Assembly (NCBI GenBank): GCA_018710915.1
Contig: DVIY01000162.1
Coordinates: 1-35,712, forward strand
Length of the DNA: 35,712 nt
From: Candidatus Gallacutalibacter pullistercoris
GTDB taxonomy: Bacteria; Bacillota; Clostridia; Oscillospirales; Acutalibacteraceae
Direction: 5' to 3'
The notes under the pieces are model-generated. The model did not search any database, was not told the origin of the DNA, and saw nothing but the letters and a program-made list of their open reading frames with translations. Position numbers and translations under genes: made by a program. Shown here in pieces: positions 23,937 through 34,443 of the stretch. Each line of letters begins with the position of its first letter. Within the stretch, counting starts at the first letter, position 1.

Positions 23937-24713
23937 ATGAAAATAAACCTGAAAAAATCAGCAGCATGGCTGAGCGCGGTGGTGATTCTGGCTGTATTCG
24001 TATTTTCCGGCTGTACCTCTGAAACACCAGACCCGGTTGTCAGCCCTTCGCCAAAACCCACAGCCTCACAGACAGCTTCCCCGGAACCCTCTGAACCTGT
24101 TTCAGAGAATTCTTCTGAAACTTCTTCCGAAACTTCTTCCGACACTGCTTCCTCAGAACCCAGTTATATTTCTTCTGAACCCAGCACCAATTCAGAACCC
24201 TCTTCTGATACGGAAACTCCCTCTGATTCATCTGATATTCCTGATGTTTCCTTCTCCTCGTCCTCCAGTACTTCTTCAGAAGGAGACAGCAGCATTTTAC
24301 CGGATATCAGTGCAGATGACCCGGATTTTGCCCTGCTCTTCTCGCAGAACCCGCTGGATATTGATTACAATGCTGAACTCGATGAAGCTACCAGCACCGG
24401 TAAAATGGTAGGAACTATCAGCAAATACATTGACCTATGGAAAGTGGAAGTGGATTCCGCCTATCAGACTTTAATGCAAAAGACCTCCGGTGAAGCCAAA
24501 TCAGCCATCCGCGAGGAGCAAAGCGAGTGGGTTTCGGGTACCGGGGCAGCCATTGAGTCGATTCAAAACAGCGCTTCCGGAAACGGTTCTGCGCGCCAGC
24601 TGGAAATTGCGGGACAAATCCTGTCCTATTACCGAGCAAGGGCCGCTACGTTGTACAGCCAGCTGTTCCAGATTGAACCCGATTTTTCATTTGCCTATCA
24701 GGGGAATTCTTAA
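23937..24713 (+). CDS. Lipoprotein with Ser/Thr-rich linker and DUF1311-like domain
   Basis: A 258-residue predicted lipoprotein. The signal peptide MKINLKKSAAWLSAVVILAVFVFSGC ends at a lipobox Cys (VFSGC). Residues 27 to about 120 are a disordered Ser/Thr/Pro/Glu linker with repeats such as SSETSSETSSDT, which probably spans the cell wall. The C-terminal domain (about 150-258) has a Y-x2-L ... EEQSEW pattern, as in DUF1311/LprI-like helical domains (AYQTLMQKTSGEAKSAIREEQSEWV). That assignment is tentative. ATG at 23937 is the signal peptide start, with AAAGGA upstream. It has its own promoter and ends in a strong bidirectional terminator shared with convergent gyrA. Confidence 0.75.
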   Translation: MKINLKKSAAWLSAVVILAVFVFSGCTSETPDPVVSPSPKPTASQTASPEPSEPVSENSSETSSETSSDTASSEPSYISSEPSTNSEPSSDTETPSDSSDIPDVSFSSSSSTSSEGDSSILPDISADDPDFALLFSQNPLDIDYNAELDEATSTGKMVGTISKYIDLWKVEVDSAYQTLMQKTSGEAKSAIREEQSEWVSGTGAAIESIQNSASGNGSARQLEIAGQILSYYRARAATLYSQLFQIEPDFSFAYQGNS

Positions 24714-24734
24714 TTTTACAATCATTTACAATCC

Positions 24735-24777
24735 AAAAACTCCGCCCGATGCAATTCACTGCATCAGGCGGAGTTTT
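24735..24777. terminator. Bidirectional terminator between convergent lipoprotein gene and gyrA
   Basis: AAACTCCGCC and GATGCA pair with TGCATC and GGCGGAGTTT around ATTCAC. T-runs follow on the plus strand (TTTTTTAATTAATT) and the minus strand (TTTTTGGATTG), so it serves both converging genes. Confidence 0.9.
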
Positions 24778-24785
24778 TTAATTAA

Positions 24786-27305
24786 TTATTCTTCTTCGGA
24801 ATTTTCTTCTTCCATAATTTCTGAATCATCGATTTCTTCCTCTGATTCATCTTCTTCATGCGGGGCGCGGGACAACGTGACAACCTTATTGTTTTCACCG
24901 GTAATCTTCATCACGCGCACACCCTTGCTGGGACGCGCACACAGCCGGATGGAGCTGGCCTGAATCCGGATAATGATACCGTCAGCCGAGATCAGGATAA
25001 TATCATCATCAAGGTCTACCACCTTGATAGCGGCTACATCACCGTATTTCTCTACATGGTAGTTCAGCAGGCCCTTGCCGCCGCGGCTTTGCAGACGGTA
25101 ATCAGAGATGGGGGAGAGACGGCCATAACCGGTCTCGGACACGGTGAGCACCAGGCCGTTCTCACGCAGGATGGACATACCGACCACGCAATCCCCTTCT
25201 TTGAGGGTAATGGCCTTCACGCCGCGTGCAGTACGGCCCATCGCGCGCACATCCGTCTCACTGAAACGGATGGCCATGCCCTTGCGGGTAGCTGCCAGCA
25301 ATTCATCATGGCCGTCTGTCAGGCGTACCCAGCTCAGCGCATCGCCTTCGTCCAGGTCAATCGCAATCACGCCGCCCTTTCTGGCGGTATTAAACGCACT
25401 CAGGCTGGTACGCTTAATGATACCGTTACGGGTTACCATCACCAGATATTTTTCCTCCTGCATATCCTGCACACGGATCATGGAAGTGACCTTTTCACCG
25501 CTGGAAAGGGGCAGCAGGTTGGCAATATTCATCCCCTTGCTGGTACGGGAGCCCTCAGGCACTTCATAAGCCTTGAGGCGGTACACACGTCCCAGATTGG
25601 AGAAGTACATCACATAGTCATGGTTGTTCAGCACGAACATTTCAGTAGCCACGTCTTCATCCCGGCGTGTCATGCCGCTGATACCGCGGCCGCCACGGCG
25701 CTGGGTATGATAGATGTCCACCTTTTGGCGCTTCACATAACCGGCTTCGGTCAGTGTCAGCACACATTCCTCATTGGGAATCAGGTCTTCAATATCCACT
25801 TCGCCGCTGATCGCTGCAATCTCCGTGCGGCGTTCATCGGCGTATTTTTTCTTCATTGCAAGCGCTTCTTCTTTGACAATTGCCAGAATACGCTCTTCAT
25901 GTGCCAGGATATCCAGGAAGTCAGCAATTTTCACTTTGAGGGCTTCCAGTTCATCCTCAATCTTCTGGCGCTCCAGGCCGGTCAGCTGTCCCAGACGCAT
26001 CTGTACAATCGCCTGTGACTGCACATCATCCAGGCCGAAACGCTCGCACAGGCGGGCCTTTGCGGTGGGCTGGTCGGGGGAAGAACGGATAATCGCGATG
26101 ACTTCATCAATAAAGTCTACGGCGATTTTCAAACCTTCCAGGATATGCTCGCGCTCCTGTGCTTTTTTCAGCTCGAAGCGGGTGCGGCGGGTAACGACTT
26201 CCTCCTGGAAGCGGATATATTCCTTGAGCAGCTGGATGAGCGTCAGGGTGCGGGGCTGGCCATCCACAATTGCCAGCATAATCACGCCGAACGTGGTCTG
26301 CATCTGGGTGTAGGAATACAGCTGGTTTAGGACAATCTGCGGGGAAGCATCGCGTTTGACATCAATGACAATATGCATACCCTCACGGTCAGAGTGGTCT
26401 TCCACATTGGAGATGCCTTCAATACGCTTTTCCTTTACCAGATCAGCGATACTCTCGATCAAACGTGCCTTGTTCACCTGATAGGGTATCTCGGACACTA
26501 CGATTTTGAAGCGGCCGTTTTTCTCTTCCTCAATTTCTGCACGGGCGCGCACGGTAATGCGGCCGCGGCCGGTACCATAAGCAGCCCGGATTCCGCTGCG
26601 GCCCATAATGATGCCGCCGGTGGGGAAGTCAGGCCCTTTGATATGCTCCATCACTTCATCCAGTGTAGCATCAGGGTTATCAATCAGGCAGCACACACCG
26701 TCAATGGCTTCGCCCATGTTGTGGGGCGGAATGTTGGTGGCCATACCTACGGCAATACCGGTAGAGCCATTCACCAGCAGATTTGGGAAATGGCAGGGGA
26801 GCACCTGGGGCTCCTTCAAACGGTCATCATAGTTGGGGCCAAAATCTACGGTATCCTTGTCGATATCAGCCAACATATCGACAGACAGCTTGCACATACG
26901 CGCTTCTGTATAACGATAAGCAGCCGCCGGGTCGCCGTCCACAGAACCAAAGTTACCGTGGCCGTCTACCAGCATATACCGCATGGAGAAATCCTGTGCC
27001 AGGCGCACCAGTGCATCATAAACTGATGTATCGCCATGCGGATGATAACGGCCCAGCACGCTGCCGACGGTATCAGCGCACTTACGGTAGGCTTTTTCCG
27101 GCCACAGGCTGTTTTCATACATGGTATACAGAATCCTTCTATGTACCGGTTTTAAACCGTCCCGCACATCGGGCAGGGCCCGGGAAATAATAACCGACAT
27201 GGAATAGTCCAGGAAGGAGTCCTTCATTTCCTTTTCCAGGTTTACCGGTATAATCCTGTTGTTTTCCTGCTCCTGCTGCTCCTGCAGCTCTTGTTTTTCA
27301 TCCAT
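24786..27305 (-). CDS. gyrA: DNA gyrase subunit A
   Basis: An 839-residue gyrase A, the DNA-cleaving subunit that introduces negative supercoils with GyrB. The breakage-reunion domain carries the catalytic Tyr in AYRYTEARM; the quinolone region is [20 protein letters not shown], with Thr and Asp at the positions equal to E. coli 83 and 87. The C-terminal beta-pinwheel has the GyrA box [12 protein letters not shown]. The tail is very acidic ([11 protein letters not shown]). ATG at 27305, one base after the upstream gene's stop, is preferred over GTG at 27317 because GGAAGG abuts the GTG but is well spaced for the ATG. Two YcxB-like genes separate it from gyrB. Confidence 0.98.
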   Translation of the reverse strand: MDEKQELQEQQEQENNRIIPVNLEKEMKDSFLDYSMSVIISRALPDVRDGLKPVHRRILYTMYENSLWPEKAYRKCADTVGSVLGRYHPHGDTSVYDALVRLAQDFSMRYMLVDGHGNFGSVDGDPAAAYRYTEARMCKLSVDMLADIDKDTVDFGPNYDDRLKEPQVLPCHFPNLLVNGSTGIAVGMATNIPPHNMGEAIDGVCCLIDNPDATLDEVMEHIKGPDFPTGGIIMGRSGIRAAYGTGRGRITVRARAEIEEEKNGRFKIVVSEIPYQVNKARLIESIADLVKEKRIEGISNVEDHSDREGMHIVIDVKRDASPQIVLNQLYSYTQMQTTFGVIMLAIVDGQPRTLTLIQLLKEYIRFQEEVVTRRTRFELKKAQEREHILEGLKIAVDFIDEVIAIIRSSPDQPTAKARLCERFGLDDVQSQAIVQMRLGQLTGLERQKIEDELEALKVKIADFLDILAHEERILAIVKEEALAMKKKYADERRTEIAAISGEVDIEDLIPNEECVLTLTEAGYVKRQKVDIYHTQRRGGRGISGMTRRDEDVATEMFVLNNHDYVMYFSNLGRVYRLKAYEVPEGSRTSKGMNIANLLPLSSGEKVTSMIRVQDMQEEKYLVMVTRNGIIKRTSLSAFNTARKGGVIAIDLDEGDALSWVRLTDGHDELLAATRKGMAIRFSETDVRAMGRTARGVKAITLKEGDCVVGMSILRENGLVLTVSETGYGRLSPISDYRLQSRGGKGLLNYHVEKYGDVAAIKVVDLDDDIILISADGIIIRIQASSIRLCARPSKGVRVMKITGENNKVVTLSRAPHEEDESEEEIDDSEIMEEENSEEE

Positions 27306-27306
27306 G

Positions 27307-27861
27307 TTAGCAGACACCTTCCTGCAGATATTTTTCTCTCAGGGCCCGTTTCAGGAACTTTTGAACCCCTTTATATTCATCCAGGGTTAACACCCGTTTG
27401 GGGACAAAGCGCAATTCCTGCTCTTTTTCAAACAGGATAACCCTCTTATCTTCATACACGCGGCGAAGCATCCCATATGGAATTCTCTCGCGCCCTTCTT
27501 CGGTAACAAAACAGATGCCGGTATCGTCAAATTCGGTGTGGCTGGCTACCAGGCAGCGGCGCGATGCAAAATACCGCTGCGCCCGCCGGCGCACTACATA
27601 TGGCATACAATAGTCATAGTACAGACAAATCCCAATTCCAAGGCAGATCATCAGAAAATAGACGGTATGATTATACTGGCTGCGTCCCCCAAAATAGACG
27701 CGCCCCAGAAGAGACGCAAGTATCAGCGCCATTCCTGCGATTCTGAACAGGAACAGCTCCCTTCTTCCGGTTTTCATCCTGCGAACTGCTACCTGAAAAT
27801 CAGCGTAATCGCTGCCTGTAATCAGGTAGCTTTCGAGGACATATTTTTCCTGTTTTTCCAT
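27307..27861 (-). CDS. YcxB-like membrane protein
   Basis: A 184-residue protein with two hydrophobic helices at about residues 40-55 (FRIAGMALILASLLG) and 64-85 (NHTVYFLMICLGIGICLYYDY), followed by a soluble C-terminal domain of the YcxB-like type: TEFDDTGICFVTEEGRERIPYGMLRRVYEDKRVILFEKEQELRFVPKRVL. The family function is unknown. It ends one base before the gyrA start, so it is probably cotranslated with gyrA. It shares layout with the next upstream gene, suggesting an old duplication. No sequence-level regulatory site was recognised. Confidence 0.7.
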   Translation of the reverse strand: MEKQEKYVLESYLITGSDYADFQVAVRRMKTGRRELFLFRIAGMALILASLLGRVYFGGRSQYNHTVYFLMICLGIGICLYYDYCMPYVVRRRAQRYFASRRCLVASHTEFDDTGICFVTEEGRERIPYGMLRRVYEDKRVILFEKEQELRFVPKRVLTLDEYKGVQKFLKRALREKYLQEGVC

Positions 27862-27938
27862 GGTGTCCTCCGTCTTATCGTCCGCTGTACGGGCGTGTTA
27901 CCACCAGTTTTGCCCGCCCGTCTGCTTTTTATACCGTA

Positions 27939-28559
27939 TTATTCGTGCGGCAGTGTCCCCGCAATAATCATGGCCTGCACTTCAGGCAGTACAGCCGGTT
28001 CCACACACCGCAGCGGTAAAACCACGATTTTCCCCTGATAGAATAACGCTACAATATTCTCATACTGTGCACAGGAAGCCGATTTGCCATCCAGCGGGAT
28101 TTCCCATTCCTGGCCGTTCTTTTCCACCACAATGGAATCAGGGTAAATCTCCATGGTGAATTCTTCCCCGGAGGCCTGTTTTTTGGCCTGGTGGCGCATG
28201 CCCAGTTCGGGAACCAGCCAAATCACTGCGATTAAAACCACACAGACCACTGCCATCACCATTGCCCCGGTAAACCCATCAGCAATAAAATTTACCAGGA
28301 AAATAACAGCGGCAATCGCAAGCACAATTGTCTCAATCACTGCCCGCATACCGGTTGTTTTGATATACCCGGTATTTTTCAGGCACTGATAGATTTCTTC
28401 TTCGCGCAGGGTATAGTTCAGACGGATACCGGTCTGCACATCTTCATAAACAGCGGCGTCATCATCCGCCACCAGCTCCGCCTCCGAACCGTCCCATTCG
28501 GTAGCATCATCGTCTTCGGGTTCCTGACTGATTGTCTCCAATTCTCGGTCTTGATCCAT
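27939..28559 (-). CDS. YcxB-like membrane protein with acidic N terminus
   Basis: A 206-residue protein. The first 40 or so residues are strongly acidic (EPEDDDATEWDGSEAELVADDDAA). Two hydrophobic helices follow (VIETIVLAIAAVIFLVNFI; MVMAVVCVVLIAVIWLVPEL), then a soluble domain FTMEIYPDSIVVEKNGQEWEIPLDGKSA ... IVALFYQGKIVVLPLRCV, resembling YcxB-like proteins. It matches its neighbour in layout. No in-frame start codon lies near the strong AAAGGAGG site, which is 33 bases before the ATG; a GCGCC/GGCGC hairpin fills that gap and may bring the two together. It lies between gyrB and gyrA on the same strand. Confidence 0.65.
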   Translation of the reverse strand: MDQDRELETISQEPEDDDATEWDGSEAELVADDDAAVYEDVQTGIRLNYTLREEEIYQCLKNTGYIKTTGMRAVIETIVLAIAAVIFLVNFIADGFTGAMVMAVVCVVLIAVIWLVPELGMRHQAKKQASGEEFTMEIYPDSIVVEKNGQEWEIPLDGKSASCAQYENIVALFYQGKIVVLPLRCVEPAVLPEVQAMIIAGTLPHE

Positions 28560-28652
28560 TTTGTTTTTATGCGCGCCAGAAAACGGCGCTTTCCTCCTTT
28601 GTGCAATTACAATGAGTTTAATTTTATTTTATATATACAAAAGGTTGTTGCT

Positions 28653-30749
<2,097 letters not shown>

Positions 30750-30771
30750 ACCAATACGATTCTATGTAGTT

Positions 30772-30800
30772 ATTATAGCACAAACGGCTTGAAAACACAA
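30772..30800 (-). promoter_or_regulatory. SigA promoter of gyrB
   Basis: On the minus strand TTGTGT (30800-30795), a 17-bp spacer and TATAAT (30777-30772). The predicted start is near 30765. Confidence 0.8.
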
Positions 30801-30845
30801 CAAAAGAGCGCAAAACAGCGTGTAAAAACCAGCTTTTTACAGAGG

Positions 30846-30889
30846 TTAAAAAACAATCAGCGGGGCAGCAGAAAAAACAGCTGCCCCGC
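30846..30889 (-). terminator. Terminator ending the dnaA-to-zinc-ribbon block
   Basis: On the minus strand GCGGGGCAGC pairs with GCTGCCCCGC around TGTTTTTTCT and is followed by TGATTGTTTTTT. It lies 11 bp after the zinc-ribbon gene stop and isolates that operon from gyrB. Confidence 0.85.
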
Positions 30890-30900
30890 AAAATTCATTT

Positions 30901-31314
30901 TCAAAGCACACGCGTCCGGCTCATTTCTTCCGGTGATTCTGCCGGTGCAGAATCCGCCTGCTGCTTCAGGTCATCCGGCTGCGTTTGGGAAGAAGCTCCG
31001 TTGACCCGGCGAAAAACCGGACGGCGAAGCTGCACACAGAACAGGCATAAAAGATAGAACACCACAAAAGGTGCCAGGACCGCCAGGACAGACCACCACG
31101 GCGCAGGGTTGAGCATCATGGTATACAGCAGGATCAACGCTCCCAGTACGACAGCTCCCAGCGCCATAAACGGCACCGCACTGGACAAAAACACGTTGGA
31201 GATCCCCATACACCGCGGGCAGCGGTATTCACCGCGGCGGCGCAGCCCCCAGCTGATAACGGGGTTTACTTTTTTCCCGCAATAGGGGCACTGAGCCCTT
31301 CCAAACAGTTTCAT
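30901..31314 (-). CDS. Zinc-ribbon membrane protein between remB and gyrB
   Basis: A 137-residue protein. The N terminus carries a four-Cys zinc ribbon, CPYCGKKV ... YRCPRCMGI, then two hydrophobic helices (AVPFMALGAVVLGALILLYTMM; WWSVLAVLAPFVVFYLLCLFCV) and a polar tail with QTQPDDLKQQADSAPAESPEE. Similar short zinc-ribbon membrane proteins are common in Clostridia; no function is known. The start MKLFGRAQ at 31314 has AAAGGAAG seven bases upstream; the track's earlier start overlaps remB and is not supported. It lies 34 bp after remB and just before a strong terminator, so it is the last gene of the origin-proximal operon. Confidence 0.75.
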   Translation of the reverse strand: MKLFGRAQCPYCGKKVNPVISWGLRRRGEYRCPRCMGISNVFLSSAVPFMALGAVVLGALILLYTMMLNPAPWWSVLAVLAPFVVFYLLCLFCVQLRRPVFRRVNGASSQTQPDDLKQQADSAPAESPEEMSRTRVL

Positions 31315-31348
31315 CGTCAGACTTCCTTTCGTGAATAAAATCGGCATT

Positions 31349-31621
31349 TTATAAATTTGCAAGGCCTTCTACAAATCCGGTGCGTTTACGCAGCGTGGCT
31401 GTAGAGATTTGTGAGATATAAACGGTAGTCCTGCCCGTTTCTCCCCTGCATAGGACAAAGGATTTGGGCATTTCCATAGACACGTTGATAACCCGCCCAG
31501 CCTTTTCTGCCGCCGCCAGATAGTCCCGCGTAATGCGGGAAACAGTGGAGTTTTCCATATCGAAGATCCCGATGATCTCATCCATTTTGATCACCGTATC
31601 CTGCCCTAAATGGAGATACAT
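31349..31621 (-). CDS. remB: RemB/DUF370-family extracellular matrix regulator-like protein
   Basis: A 90-residue DUF370 protein. In Bacillus subtilis the DUF370 gene yaaB (remB) sits between recF and gyrB, as here. The family motif MYLHLGQDTVIKMDEIIGIFDMENSTVSR is present at residues 1-29, and VISQI-like YISQISTATLRKR near the C terminus is typical. The related RemA is a DNA-binding activator of matrix genes; the exact target of this RemB cannot be told. The start follows AAAGGAG at ten bases. It lies 30 bp after recF and before a zinc-ribbon membrane gene in the same operon. Confidence 0.9.
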   Translation of the reverse strand: MYLHLGQDTVIKMDEIIGIFDMENSTVSRITRDYLAAAEKAGRVINVSMEMPKSFVLCRGETGRTTVYISQISTATLRKRTGFVEGLANL

Positions 31622-31651
31622 CCGCTTTTTGCTCCTTTCTTCAGCGGCCGC

Positions 31652-32758
31652 TCATTCCTGACGGACCGCGCCTTCCTGCACACTGAAAATCCGCCCTTTT
31701 TCCAGCAGCCGAACACTGCCGGGATCACAGCAGGTAATAAAAATCTGCCGGCCTTCCAGATGGTTGAGCAAATAATCCTGCCTTCCCACATCCAGCTCGC
31801 TCATCACATCATCCAGCAGAACAGCCGGTGCTTCTCCAATTACCTGTTCCAACACCTCGGCCTCTGCAAGCTTCAGCGCAAGCACCACCGAGCGCTGCTG
31901 CCCCTGAGAACCAAAAATACGCGCTGCCGTTCCGTTAATCGTCAGCAGCAGGTCATCCCTGTGCGGGCCAACCGTTGTAAACCCCGCCCCAAGATCATCC
32001 CTGCGGCACGAAGACAGCGCCCGCAGCATCGCTGCACCGTATTCTCCCGAAGAAAGCCCCTCCTTTACCGCCGTCATCTGGCAGCACAGGCCGATCTCTT
32101 CACGCGCACCGGAAATCCCACGATAGATTTCAGCCGCCGATGGGCGAAGCCGCTGCACATAGCGCAGCCGCTCTTCCATAATGGCTCCGCCAAATCCCGC
32201 GAGGCGTTCATCCCAAATTTCCAGCGTGTCGAGCAGCTCGCGATGGCGGGGGATATCTTTCAAAAGGGAATTGCGCTGCTGGAGTGTACGGGCATATTGC
32301 GAAAGCAGCCCGGCATAGGAGGGCCGGATTTGGCAAAGAGCACTATCCAGAAACGCACGGCGTTCTGCAGGGCCGTCTTTTACCATCGAGAGATGCTCGG
32401 GTGAAAATACCACTGCGCAAAAAGTGCCGACCAGCGAAGAAGCTGACCGTTTATTCACGCCGTTCAAAACGGCGCTCCGGCGCCCTCCGCGAATTTTCAG
32501 CTGTGCCAGCTGTTCCCGTCCTCCGCCAAAAAAGGTCATCTCCAAAGAAGCCGGTTCTTCCCCAGCTTCCATTCGAACCAGGTCGCTGTCCCGCGCACCG
32601 CGGAAAGAATGTCCACCGGTAAAAAGCCAGATCCCTTCGATCAGGTTGGTTTTTCCCTGCGCATTGCTGCCGCAGATCACATTCACGCCAGGCGCCGGAC
32701 GGAAACTTCCCGAAAGCAGATTCCGATAATTTTCAAAACGAAGTTCGGTAACTCTCAC
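31652..32758 (-). CDS. recF: DNA replication and repair protein RecF
   Basis: A 368-residue SMC-like ABC ATPase that, with RecO and RecR, loads RecA at gaps. Walker A is [19 protein letters not shown] near residue 30; the signature motif is in [19 protein letters not shown]; and Walker B is [14 protein letters not shown]. The length is the family norm. The start codon is GTG (VRVTELRF) and overlaps the yaaA stop as GTGA, with GGGTGG upstream, implying translational coupling with yaaA. The order dnaA-dnaN-yaaA-recF is the standard Firmicutes arrangement. Confidence 0.97.
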   Translation of the reverse strand: MRVTELRFENYRNLLSGSFRPAPGVNVICGSNAQGKTNLIEGIWLFTGGHSFRGARDSDLVRMEAGEEPASLEMTFFGGGREQLAQLKIRGGRRSAVLNGVNKRSASSLVGTFCAVVFSPEHLSMVKDGPAERRAFLDSALCQIRPSYAGLLSQYARTLQQRNSLLKDIPRHRELLDTLEIWDERLAGFGGAIMEERLRYVQRLRPSAAEIYRGISGAREEIGLCCQMTAVKEGLSSGEYGAAMLRALSSCRRDDLGAGFTTVGPHRDDLLLTINGTAARIFGSQGQQRSVVLALKLAEAEVLEQVIGEAPAVLLDDVMSELDVGRQDYLLNHLEGRQIFITCCDPGSVRLLEKGRIFSVQEGAVRQE

Positions 32759-32970
32759 TCGGCAGCCACCCGATAATCGATTCCAGCAAAAGAGGCCCCA
32801 TCGCCCGGACGCATTTTCTTTCCGCGCATGGTGCAGACTTCTCCATTGACCAGCACCTCGCCGTTTTGAATCGCGATTTTTGCCTGTCCGCCGGTTTCAA
32901 AAGCACCGGCCAGCTTGAGAAGGGCATCCAGCCGGATAAACTCCGTATCAATTGCAATGACATGTTCCAT
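32755..32970 (-). CDS. yaaA: S4-domain RNA-binding protein YaaA
   Basis: A 71-residue S4-domain protein of the YaaA (YbcJ-like) family, always found between dnaN and recF in Bacilli and many Clostridia. The S4 core is [34 protein letters not shown]. YaaA proteins have been linked to ribosome assembly or RNA binding; the role is inferred from family. The start MEHVIAID at 32970 follows a perfect AGGAGGG with a five-base gap; the ORF track's extension runs through the AT-rich intergenic tract. Its stop overlaps the recF GTG. Two palindromes lie just upstream. Confidence 0.92.
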   Translation of the reverse strand: MEHVIAIDTEFIRLDALLKLAGAFETGGQAKIAIQNGEVLVNGEVCTMRGKKMRPGDGASFAGIDYRVAAE

Positions 32971-32986
32971 AGAATCCCTCCTAAAA

Positions 32987-33026
32987 TATACAAAAAGTAT
33001 AAAATAAAAAATATACAAATAGTATA
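32987..33026. promoter_or_regulatory. Two TATAC-N5-GTATA palindromes before yaaA
   Basis: TATACAAAAAGTATA (32987-33001) and TATACAAATAGTATA (33012-33026) are 15-bp perfect-arm palindromes with 25-bp spacing in a pure AT-rich gap between dnaN and yaaA. The spacing is about 2.4 helical turns. They could be repressor half-dimer pairs, hidden -10 elements or two small mRNA hairpins. Confidence 0.5.
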
Positions 33027-33027
33027 A

Positions 33028-34137
33028 TTAAAATTGTTCCGACTTCATCCGGACCGGCAGCACCAGGAAAAGGAAGGAATCGCCTTCTACCGGAAGCACT
33101 TTCATCGGGGAAAGCTCCCCGTTGAGCAGCAGCCGGACTTCATCTCCCTCGGAATTACGCAGCGCATCCAACAAATAGCGGTTATTAAAGCCAATCTCTA
33201 CGCGGTTCCCGCTGGTTTTGCAAAGAAGCTGATCAGTAGCACGGCCAATAGAAGTAGAACAAGAAAGCCGGATTTCGTTTTCTTCAAAGATAACTCTAAC
33301 CGGGCTTTTTAAACGGTCTGTAATCAAAAGCGAGACACGTTCAACGCTGTTAATAAATTCTCGCGTTTTAACAAAAACTTCAGTTGAAGTGCCCCCTCCA
33401 ATAGCAGCACGGTAATCCAGGAATTCCCCTTCCAGCAGGCTGGAGATCACCATATAATTGCCAATCGTAAAAAGGATATGGCGCCGCCCCACAAAAACCT
33501 CCAAATCTTCCTCTTCATCTCTCAGAAGCTTTAACAACTCAGAAAGTGTCTTTCCAGGAACGACAAATTTCATTTCTTCACCGCAGACAACAGGTTCCGT
33601 GCGGATCGCAAGCCGGTAACCATCTACAGAAACTACCCGTAATGTGTTGTTCGATATTTCGAACAGGCTGCCGGTGTGTACTGGTTTGGAATCATTATCT
33701 GCAACCGCAAACAGTGTCTGGCGGATCATACTTTTCAGCAATGGCTGCGAAAGTTTGAAAGAAACTGTTTCAGAAACAGATGGGAATTCGGGAAATTCTT
33801 CGGCCGGAATACCAATAATTGAAAAATCACTTGTGCCACTATGAATTATTGCTGTATTTTTTTCATCTGTATCAATAAAAAGTGTCTCTCCTGGCATTTT
33901 TCTAACGATATCACCGAAAAGCTTTGCGTTTAAAATGATTCTGCCGGGTTCTTCTACCGTGGCTTCCAGCCCAGTTTTCATTCCCAGTTCCATATCATAA
34001 GCGCTTAAACAGAGATTCCCGTTGTCTGCAGAAAGCAAAATTCCTTCCAATGCCGGAATTGTCGATTTGGTAGAAACAGCTCGCTGTATATTCAACACAG
34101 CTTCGGCTAAATCTTTTTGTGAAAGCGAGATTTTCAT
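33028..34137 (-). CDS. dnaN: DNA polymerase III beta clamp
   Basis: A 369-residue sliding clamp. The N-terminal MKISLSQKDLAEAVLNIQRAVSTKSTIPALEGILLSA, the central FKLSQPLLKSMIRQTLFAVADNDSKPVHTGSLFEI and GYRLAIR, and the C-terminal PVEGDSFLFLVLPVRM mark the three clamp domains; the hydrophobic cleft-binding tail LVLPVRM is intact. The length matches the family. It lies 306 bp downstream of dnaA across a region with origin-like features. The start is ATG with AAAGGAT-type site upstream (AGAAAGGATACTGCCTATG). Cotranscription with dnaA is usual, but a hairpin lies in the gap. Confidence 0.97.
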   Translation of the reverse strand: MKISLSQKDLAEAVLNIQRAVSTKSTIPALEGILLSADNGNLCLSAYDMELGMKTGLEATVEEPGRIILNAKLFGDIVRKMPGETLFIDTDEKNTAIIHSGTSDFSIIGIPAEEFPEFPSVSETVSFKLSQPLLKSMIRQTLFAVADNDSKPVHTGSLFEISNNTLRVVSVDGYRLAIRTEPVVCGEEMKFVVPGKTLSELLKLLRDEEEDLEVFVGRRHILFTIGNYMVISSLLEGEFLDYRAAIGGGTSTEVFVKTREFINSVERVSLLITDRLKSPVRVIFEENEIRLSCSTSIGRATDQLLCKTSGNRVEIGFNNRYLLDALRNSEGDEVRLLLNGELSPMKVLPVEGDSFLFLVLPVRMKSEQF

Positions 34138-34186
34138 AGGCAGTATCCTTTCTGCTGATATAAGCCAGCAATCTACAATGATAATT

Positions 34187-34208
34187 TAGTAACAGTAGTA
34201 GGCAGGAC
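34187..34208. promoter_or_regulatory. DnaA-trio-like tract in the dnaA-dnaN gap
   Basis: The plus strand reads TAG-TAA-CAG-TAG-TAG (34187-34201) followed by the GC-rich GGCAGGAC. DnaA-trios (repeats of 3'-GAT-5') next to a GC-cluster define the unwinding element of Bacillus-type origins. Five trios with two off-consensus units fit that layout. A standard DnaA box directly beside the GC-cluster was not found, so the call is tentative. Confidence 0.45.
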
Positions 34209-34315
34209 AAAAAAGTTGAATTCTTCGATTTTTCCAGATAAATTCTAAAGAAAATGAATTTTTATTCAGGGAAAGCAGGTTGAAGAAAAGAGGAAATCAA
34301 AGTGGGAGATTTTAA

Positions 34316-34349
34316 TTCCCCACAGGGGTGTTGAAAACTCTGTGGGGAA
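34316..34349. other. Inverted repeat with DnaA-box-like core after dnaA
   Basis: TTCCCCACAG (34316-34325) and CTGTGGGGAA (34340-34349) are perfect inverted arms. Each resembles a DnaA box with two mismatches to TTWTNCACA. Between them the minus strand holds TTTTCAACA (34337-34329), a DnaA-box match with one mismatch. As RNA the arms could be a terminator-like stem 94 bp after dnaA, but no strong U-run follows. The 306-bp gap is otherwise AT-rich and geneless. Confidence 0.5.
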
Positions 34350-34443
34350 AGTTGAAAAAATGTTGGCGCAGTAAAATCTTCAAAAAACGAGGTTTCCCCC
34401 GAAAATGTTTATAAGTGGAATGGAATTCAACTTTTTATATTGG

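Noticed and set aside
26990-27060. Quinolone-resistance change in GyrA (Thr at the position equal to E. coli Ser83)
   Set aside because: Thr at this site is found in wild-type Clostridia, and the Asp87-equivalent is unchanged, so resistance cannot be inferred.
33760-33785. TGTTTCAGAAACA palindrome in dnaN as an operator
   Set aside because: It lies inside the coding sequence and fits no known site; it is probably a chance palindrome.
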